From the NCBI GenBank assembly GCA_030549495.1, contig JAUIRK010000168.1, positions 794,107-858,106 of the forward strand: a stretch of DNA of 64,000 nt, given 5' to 3'. The DNA is from Nectonema munidae (lineage: Eukaryota > Nematomorpha > Nectonematoida > Nectonematidae). This document shows, piece by piece, positions 56,354-64,000 of the stretch. Under the pieces are notes generated by a model. The model worked only from the letters and a program-made list of their open reading frames with translations, was not told the DNA's origin and searched no databases. Made by a program: the position numbers and the translations under genes. How positions within the stretch are numbered: the first letter of the stretch is position 1; every line of letters starts with the position of its first letter.

Positions 56354-58822
56354 CGGTCGAGCCCCGTTACAATGAATTTCAACGGCTAGCTTTTTTAATT
56401 CGTTATAATGAAACTTCGTTATAATGAAATTTAAAAATAAATGCTTTCAAAAACATGGTAAATATTTTATTGTAAACAACAAGCATATGCTTGAAAATAG
56501 GTTGACGTCAATTGTGAACGATCCCTCGATGCTAAATAGCTAGAAAAGAGAAAATGTCGTCAATATTCCTCAGATTTTGAAGTTTGGTTTTATTCAATGT
56601 CCTAGTAATGATAAATTACCTTTATGTTTAATTTGTGGTAAATCATTATCCAATGAAACGAATAAACCCTCCCGATTAAGTAATCATTTGAAAAAAATCA
56701 CCCTGACAAAGTTAACAAAAATGAACTGTATTTCAAAAACTTGAAGGAAAAACATAAAAAAAACAATGTTTAATTAAGTATTCATATTTCTAAAAGTTCA
56801 AATTATCTTGAAAAGTGTTTTTTAACATCATACAAAATTTCTCTACTAATTGCGAAACAGATAAAGCACATAATATTGGAGAAAATTTCATACGATCTTG
56901 TATCAAAGAATGTGTTGGCACAATGATTGTTTCAGGTGATAATAATGTACTTTCATTTGTTTCTTTGAGTAACAACACAATATTGGCAAGAATTTGAAAT
57001 GTCAAAAAATGTAGAAACTACGTTATGTGACGACCAGTTAAGATTCAAACAATTTGTTTTACAAATAAATGAATCTACAATCAACAATCAGTCGATTTTG
57101 CCTGCTTATGTTAGATACATTAATGACAATTCAGAATTTACAAAGGAATTTTTATTTGCGTAGTCTCTGATTAGTGATACAAAGGGTTCAAAAATTTTCA
57201 AGGTTGTAGAAACTTGAAAAAAAGCATTTCATTGAAAAATATTTTAGCGTGTGCAAAAGACGGCGCACAGTCAATGGTTGGCCGCTACAACGGTTTTTTT
57301 TTTAGCTTATTTGAAAAGAACTTATCCAGAAATTTTAACGGTTCATTGTGACATCTCGTCGGTAAAACGGTGCCACCACACCTTTTCAAATCTTTACAAA
57401 TTGTTATAAAAGAATTAATAAAATAAAGACAAGCTCATTTAAAGAGAGGCTTTTTTAAAATCTTTGTAGGGAAAATGAAGAAGATATTTGATATGGCTCT
57501 CGAAAGGAAACTGTCTCCAAAGATTTTTTGAACTTTATAAGATCATTTTAGAAAATTTCCAAGATGAGGATAAGGAAACATATGTTCATTTAAAAATATA
57601 TTGCTTATCTGGCTGATATTTTTGAAAAATTAAATGATGTTAATCTCAAACTTCTAGGAATATCTTCAAATATAATAAAATCTAAGGAAATTATTGGTGG
57701 GTTCATCAACAAATTATAGATATTCGCTTCAAGTTTACGCCGCCATAACTTTCATCAGTTTCCCAATCTTAATTCTATTTTTAAAGAAGACATAAAAATG
57801 GATGATGATGTTATAAAAGTGTACTTTCATGACATATATTCATTAAAATCCGATATGGAGCAACGGTTCAAAGAAGTTTTTGAGTGGTGTCTTGATCTCT
57901 TCAAGTTTGATGTCCAGGAAATGAATTACAAAATTCAAGAAGAAATAATTGACTTACAAAATGACATTGAATCAAAAGCTTCATTCACTTTATCAGGATA
58001 TGAAAAATTCTGGGTAGAAAGGCGATTTTTATATCCAAACTTTTAGAAGGAAATTAAAATCTTATTTTTCGCTTTCTTCGACATACCTAATGGAAACGGG
58101 TTTCAGTGCTGCGCTATATCTGAAAAACAAACAAAGAAATAAATTAAAAATAGATGAGACACGGGACTTAAGACTTAAACTTACAAAAATAAGTCCTAAT
58201 TTGAATGGAATAATAAAAAATCATCAGCCGCAAGAAAGCCATTGAATTTTCAAGGATTTTTCATGGTTCATTTTTTTTTAATTTAATTTTTATGAAAAAT
58301 ATTTAATTTGGTTTTTTGTTTATTTTCTTATAAAAAAATATTTTATTCTTCCAATTTTAAATCGTTAAACATGGGTAGGCAGTGAAAAAAATATCACTAA
58401 CCGTACACTATGCCAAAGAACGGTTTCGGTTAATGAAGCATCATCATTTTGAACTGCTGTCTAGTTGCTGTTAGAGGCGGTCCCTACCCACGGTCAACTA
58501 ACCGTCAACGGTAAATTTGAACATAAATATGTTCTTTTTTTTTTACGAATTCTAGCTATAAATAAAAGATATATTTCACATTATTATCAATTTAATATTT
58601 TGATTGACTGGTTATAACGAATATGGCTATCCTGGTTATAACGAATCTGGCTTCAACGGACATGCATTTATTTTCGTTGTAATGAGGATTTCGTTATAAT
58701 GGTATTTCGCTATAAAGGTGTAATTTTCAATGAAATAGGTTTCTGCGGGAAATGGGATTTAAAGTATTTCGATGTAAATGAAATTTCGTTGTAACGAAGT
58801 TCGTTATAACTGGGTTCGACTG
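56354..58822 (+). mobile_element. Decayed hAT-type (ZBED-like) transposase gene between inverted repeats
   Basis: N-terminal BED-type zinc finger: FGFIQCPSNDKLPLCLICGK then SLSNETNKPSRLSNHLKK, and HPDKV in a second frame. Middle: MSKNVETTLCDDQLRFKQFV, INESTINNQ, ILPAYVRYINDNSEFTKEF, AKDGAQSM-like, and EILTVHCDISS. C-terminal part: 57798-58046, then ETRDLRLKLTKISPNL in broken frames. The order matches ZBED/FAM200-type hAT transposases. The ends are inverted: left CGGTCGAGCCCCGTTACAAT, right (reverse complement) CAGTCGAACCCAGTTATAAC, each with TTCGTTATAATGAAA-type subrepeats. Many stops and frameshifts; a clear 8-bp duplication is not visible. Confidence 0.8.
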
Positions 58823-59777
58823 CATGTTTATAGTGTTTAGAATGTTTTGTTTATGATAAATACTTTTTACCCCATATCAAAACAAAAAGCTTATACAGGA
58901 CAAAGAAACTTCTAATTTTCAGATCATTGCTTCTTTCTAATAAGATTTGGAAATGGGCATGAAAGTACGTAAACTTTAAAAGGTCTTTACTGTTTTTAAC
59001 ACTCCTTTTTAACAATTTTGAAAATAAAGGACTTTAAAATCCCGACCTAAAATACCACATATACTCTAATATCCATGTCATTTTTCTTAAATTTTTGATC
59101 CAAAAAGAAAATCATATGTCTCGTACATCTTGTTAATATTAGATTAACTTCATATTTAAATTCCTGGCATTAATTACGATGTTCTAATCTATTTTTTTGG
59201 AAAAAAAGTAAAATTGTATAAAAACTTTGATTGAGTATTTCAGTCTGTAACTAAGTCATAGTGTTGTAGCGATTAGATCGACATCGGCACCTACATCGCC
59301 TTAACTGTTTATTTTTGTTTAATCGGTATTCCCAATATTTTTATTATTCGCCGATTTCTTGAGCCGAAGAGGTAGAATAAAACGACACTTTCATTTTGTT
59401 CAAATGTTTCTATATTTCTAAATATTTGTAGTTAAATTTTCTGTAAATTTAAAAATGTTATTACTTTGAGAAAAGAGTATTCTTTGCTTCCTTTTTGCTT
59501 TATAAACATCAGTAGTCTAAGACATAGGTTCTCAAGGCCAGTGTCGCGACACTAATTAGATTCCCAAGTGTATTCACAAAAGTCGCATTCAGTCGGGGCA
59601 TACGATACGTTACATTTCACAATTACGTGGGAAGAAAACTAAGTTAAAATAAATACTTGAATGCGTTACAATTTCAATCTTGGTACAATACTTCTTATCT
59701 AGTTTTTAAATATATACCCTCCAGTTTGTATTCATATAATAGAGAGACATTTTTTCTTTATAAACCGTCCTTTTTAA
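58823..59777. other. Spacer between hAT-type and piggyBac elements
   Basis: AT-rich. A hAT-like string, TAGGTTCTCAAGGCCAGTGT followed by CGCGACAC, lies at about 59530-59560. No genes recognised. Confidence 0.4.
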
Positions 59778-60138
59778 CCCATTAATGACATCCTAACTTA
59801 AAAGTTATGTTTTTTTTACTATAAAATTTCTTAACACAAAAACGTTTTTTCATATATTTTTTAATCTAAAGACCTTAATGACAGTTTTGTTAAATAAACC
59901 TGTTGATTTATTGGGGCACATATCTTCTAAATAGAAATAATGAGCTCCAGTATGAAAACCAGTTACAAAATAATTACTATTTTACCAGTACCAAAACTAT
60001 GGCACGATAAAGCAGACATTAAGCCTCGATGCAATCTTTATAACTAAATTAGAGTGTAATAAGGAGAACCTAAAACTCAGAATTAAAAAAAAAATATTTT
60101 TGGAGTTCTTTGAATCAACAAAATAAAATATAACTTTT

Positions 60139-60330
60139 AAGTTATATTGTCACAAAAGACTACATAATCAAGGTCAATTATGTAATTTCCGAAAAAATCT
60201 CTGTGTTCACTTTTATCTGGCCAATCGACAATAAAACTCGTTACAACAAGATCCTAATATACCATTTTTAAGTGCAGGCTTCATTACCGTATAAATTTAC
60301 GCAGTAACTATGTGACCTTGATTGCACATA
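60139..60330. repeat. Subterminal inverted repeats of the piggyBac element
   Basis: Besides the 13-base repeat shared with the right end, the segment ACTACATAATCAAGGTCAAT (near 60160) is roughly inverted at 60308-60330 (TATGTGACCTTGATTGCACA). Such internal repeats may bind transposase in piggyBac elements; that role here is inference. Confidence 0.5.
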
Positions 60331-60696
60331 ATCAATGTAAACAATAATGTAATGGAGTTTTTCTAGAAGAAAAGTTTATCGTTTGTTTATCATTTGTTCT
60401 TTGTACAGAATATTGTTTAAATTTTTATTTTGAAGTTCCAAATGCGACAGTAATATTGATGTGATACAAAACGTAAAGTATCTTTCAAGGCCAAAATTAC
60501 TGCACTGCCTTTTGATCCGTATTCGATTACGACTACCTCGATCTTTTTCAATTTTCTTTATTTCTTTTTACTTTTCTGAAACATTCACTGAATTTCTGAA
60601 TCTAAATTTTCTTTTTAATTTCTTTTTTCGTACGTATACCAATTTTTTGCTCGTCTATATGTATGTGTGTGTATTTATGTAAAAGAGAATAGAATG

Positions 60697-61790
<1,094 letters not shown>

Positions 61791-61822
61791 TAAGGTTATA
61801 ACGAGAGTTTTTATACTAATAA

Positions 61823-63520
61823 ATGTTTCAGAATATGAATGTGAATGAAGCCATATCATTTTTGACTGATAGTGAATTTTCTTCTGCTCAAATTTACATT
61901 TGTCCTCCAGAAAATTCATACATAAGCGATGTTGACAGTGGTGATGAAGATTATGAACTTTCAATCGACAACCTTTCGGGAAAACAATTGAATGCTAGTG
62001 CAAGTTTGGTTTTAAATAATATCGATGGTTCGAAGGAGTTATGCGGCGATGAAGATGATACTATGATAGATAAAAGAACTCCAGACTCAAGAAAATGGAA
62101 AAAAAATTGACATAAAAAGTATATTGTGTAATAACGATTCCCGCATTCAAGCCTCTCTAGATGATATAAACTCATTTTCCCCAGTAAAATATTTTGAGCT
62201 TTTTTTGATGATGAAATTATGGAATTTATTCTACAACAGACAATCTTGTATGCTAAAAGGGATAAGGGAGATTTAAATTTTAGTATGGATAAATCTGAGT
62301 TGAAGCTTTTTTTAAGTGTTCTTATGATAAGTGGTTACAGCCCAGTTTGCAGAACTAGAATGTTTTGGGAGCAAAAAGACGATATACATAACATAGCGAT
62401 AGCTAAAGCATTTAGTCGTAATCGCTTTGAGAAAATTCTTAGCTATATTCATTTAGCTGATAACCAGTGCCTAGAATGCGGTAATAAGTTGGCAAAAATA
62501 AAGCCTTTTTATGACAAAATAAACCTTCGTTTTTTACGTTATATGCCTGAATCGAAAAATATTAGTATTGATGAATCCATGATTGAATATTACGGCAAGC
62601 ATCCTTCTAAACAATTTATGAAAGGAAAGCCTATTAGATTCGGGTATAAGACGTGGACAATGTGCACTTCAGATGGCTACATTATTTCTATTTCACCATA
62701 TGCGGGTAAATCTGAAGTATATAACAAAGAATTAGGAATAGGAGGTAGTGTGGTAATGAAATTCGCTAATCTTTTACCACAAAGTAATTACCACCTGATA
62801 ATGGATAATTACTTCTGCTCCTTGCATTTGTTCGAACTTCTAAGAAAGAAGGGATTTCACGCCACAGGTGTAATAGAAGTGATAGGTTGCAGAAATGTCC
62901 AATTCTTAATAAAAAATGCTTACTTAAAAAAAAAAGAGGTAATTTTGATTATCGCTATGACGCAAGTTCTAAAATAATTGTTATAACCTGGAGGGATAAT
63001 AACGTGTGAATCTTGCATCCACCTGCCTAGGAGTAAAGCCAATAAAAAAAAATTAAAAGATGGGTGCTCTTCAACAAAAAAAAAAATTATATACATACAA
63101 CAACCAAATGGTATAGCAGAATATAACAAATTGATGGGTGGAGTGGACAGATCAAATCAAAATGTTACACAATACCAAATGAGCATACGTTTAAAGAAGT
63201 GGTGGTGGCCTTTCTTCCGATTTTTATTTCACGCATCGCTACAAAATTCTTGGTTTTTTGTACAAAAAAAAGTTGTCTGTATAAAGATAAACCTCTGGAT
63301 CAACTTGGGTTCATACGTGAAATTGTTAACACATATCTTCTGCAAAATTCTGCAAACAAAATTCAAATTCCTTTTTTTACAAATAAAGTTAGCAATGACA
63401 TTAGACTTGATCAAAAAGACCATGACTTTGGCAATCTTCCTACTCAAAAAATATGTGTGTTTTGTAAAAGGTGCTAAAAAAGATGCACCAAGTGCTAACG
63501 TGGCTCTACATATGCATTTG
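61823..63520 (+). pseudogene. piggyBac transposase (PGBD-like), frameshifted
   Basis: An acidic N-terminal part (61823-62110; SDVDSGDEDYEL) is followed, across two frame changes at A- and T-runs (about 62100 and 62205), by DIKSILCNNDSRIQASLDD, INSFSPVKYFELF and then the long frame 62219-62977. Catalytic acidic residues lie in their family contexts: ISIDESMIEYYGKHPSKQFM, LIMDNYFCSLHLFELL and LMGGVDRSNQNVTQYQMSIR with KKWWWPFF. Around 62890-63130 the frame changes again (RGNFDYRYD, VNLASTCLGVKPIKK). A Cys-rich tail (KICVFCKRC) at about 63450-63480 is broken by stops. At least three or four frame breaks, mostly in homopolymer runs, so either a recent pseudogene or partly sequencing error. TTTCAG at 61825-61830, after CTAAT, could be an intron acceptor. 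Confidence 0.9.
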
Positions 63521-64000
63521 CTTCACAGCTTTTCATTCAAAATAAAGTTTTTTAATAAATTTGTTGAATCTTTTTTTCATCTTGTTTCTTGCTACAATAA
63601 AAAAATAGACACTCTTCTTTTTTTCAAACTGACAATACTCCATCTTTAGTTTTAAGGTTCGGAGGTTGGTATTTGCTCTCTTCATTATTTCCAATCTCAG
63701 CTTTCAGTTTCACTGAGTCCATATGGAGTTCATAAACATGTGTATATTTTACTTTTTTAAGTTTCCCCTTGAGTTTCTTTTCAATTTACTTTTATATATT
63801 ATATATGGAGCACATCATCAATAAAATGATATGCTCCCTTTAACGACAATATAACTTTTTGATTTATGATTTATTTTTTTGCTCAAAAAATTATATATAC
63901 GTTCTAGAATGTTATGAATAGTGTAATTGAGTTCTGTTTACATAAAACTATCATAAATTAGCTCAAAATATATATGCTAGAGGTTGGTGTTAATGGGTTA

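Overview
The window is animal nuclear DNA: very AT-rich, intron-rich, with no bacterial gene organisation and a dense load of decayed transposons. The element mix (piggyBac, hAT, Mutator-like, pogo-like, LINE 3' ends, tRNA-derived SINEs) and the protein sequences fit an arthropod, perhaps a crustacean such as a copepod. Species cannot be fixed from the sequence, and that assignment is inference.

One host gene is clear. A protein kinase D (PKD/PRKD family) gene runs on the + strand from about 7.75 kb to 38.79 kb. I assembled 16 exons by hand. All junctions have GT..AG borders and compatible phases, and together they give one open frame of 678 residues: C1a, C1b, a short linker, a PH domain, a complete serine/threonine kinase domain with both activation-loop serines, and a short C-terminal tail. 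The usual N-terminal ubiquitin-like region was not found, so the 5' end is probably incomplete. Two details stand out: the second C1 domain has Cys where the family has a zinc-binding His, and a phase-preserving 24-base candidate microexon lies in intron 5.

Layout: 0-7.7 kb holds a tandem repeat, a LINE fragment, a pogo-like remnant and a piggyBac-type MITE just upstream of the first exon. 7.75-38.8 kb is the PKD gene, whose introns hold hAT elements with readable target-site duplications, satellite and minisatellite arrays, LINE and SINE copies, MITEs, Mutator-like fragments and two long hairpins. 38.8-54.3 kb is mostly featureless AT-rich DNA with scattered transposon ends and a tRNA-like sequence. 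54.3-55.4 kb is a Mutator-like element with long inverted repeats. 56.35-58.82 kb is a decayed hAT-type transposase gene between inverted repeats. 59.78-64.0 kb is a nearly complete piggyBac element that carries an uninterrupted GT dinucleotide tract of about 1.09 kb; its right-hand TTAA is cut by the window edge after TTA.

I see no CRISPR array, operon, prophage or convincing new multi-gene system. The most unusual observations are the piggyBac element with its GT tract, the variant C1 zinc site, the candidate microexon and the intronic hairpins.
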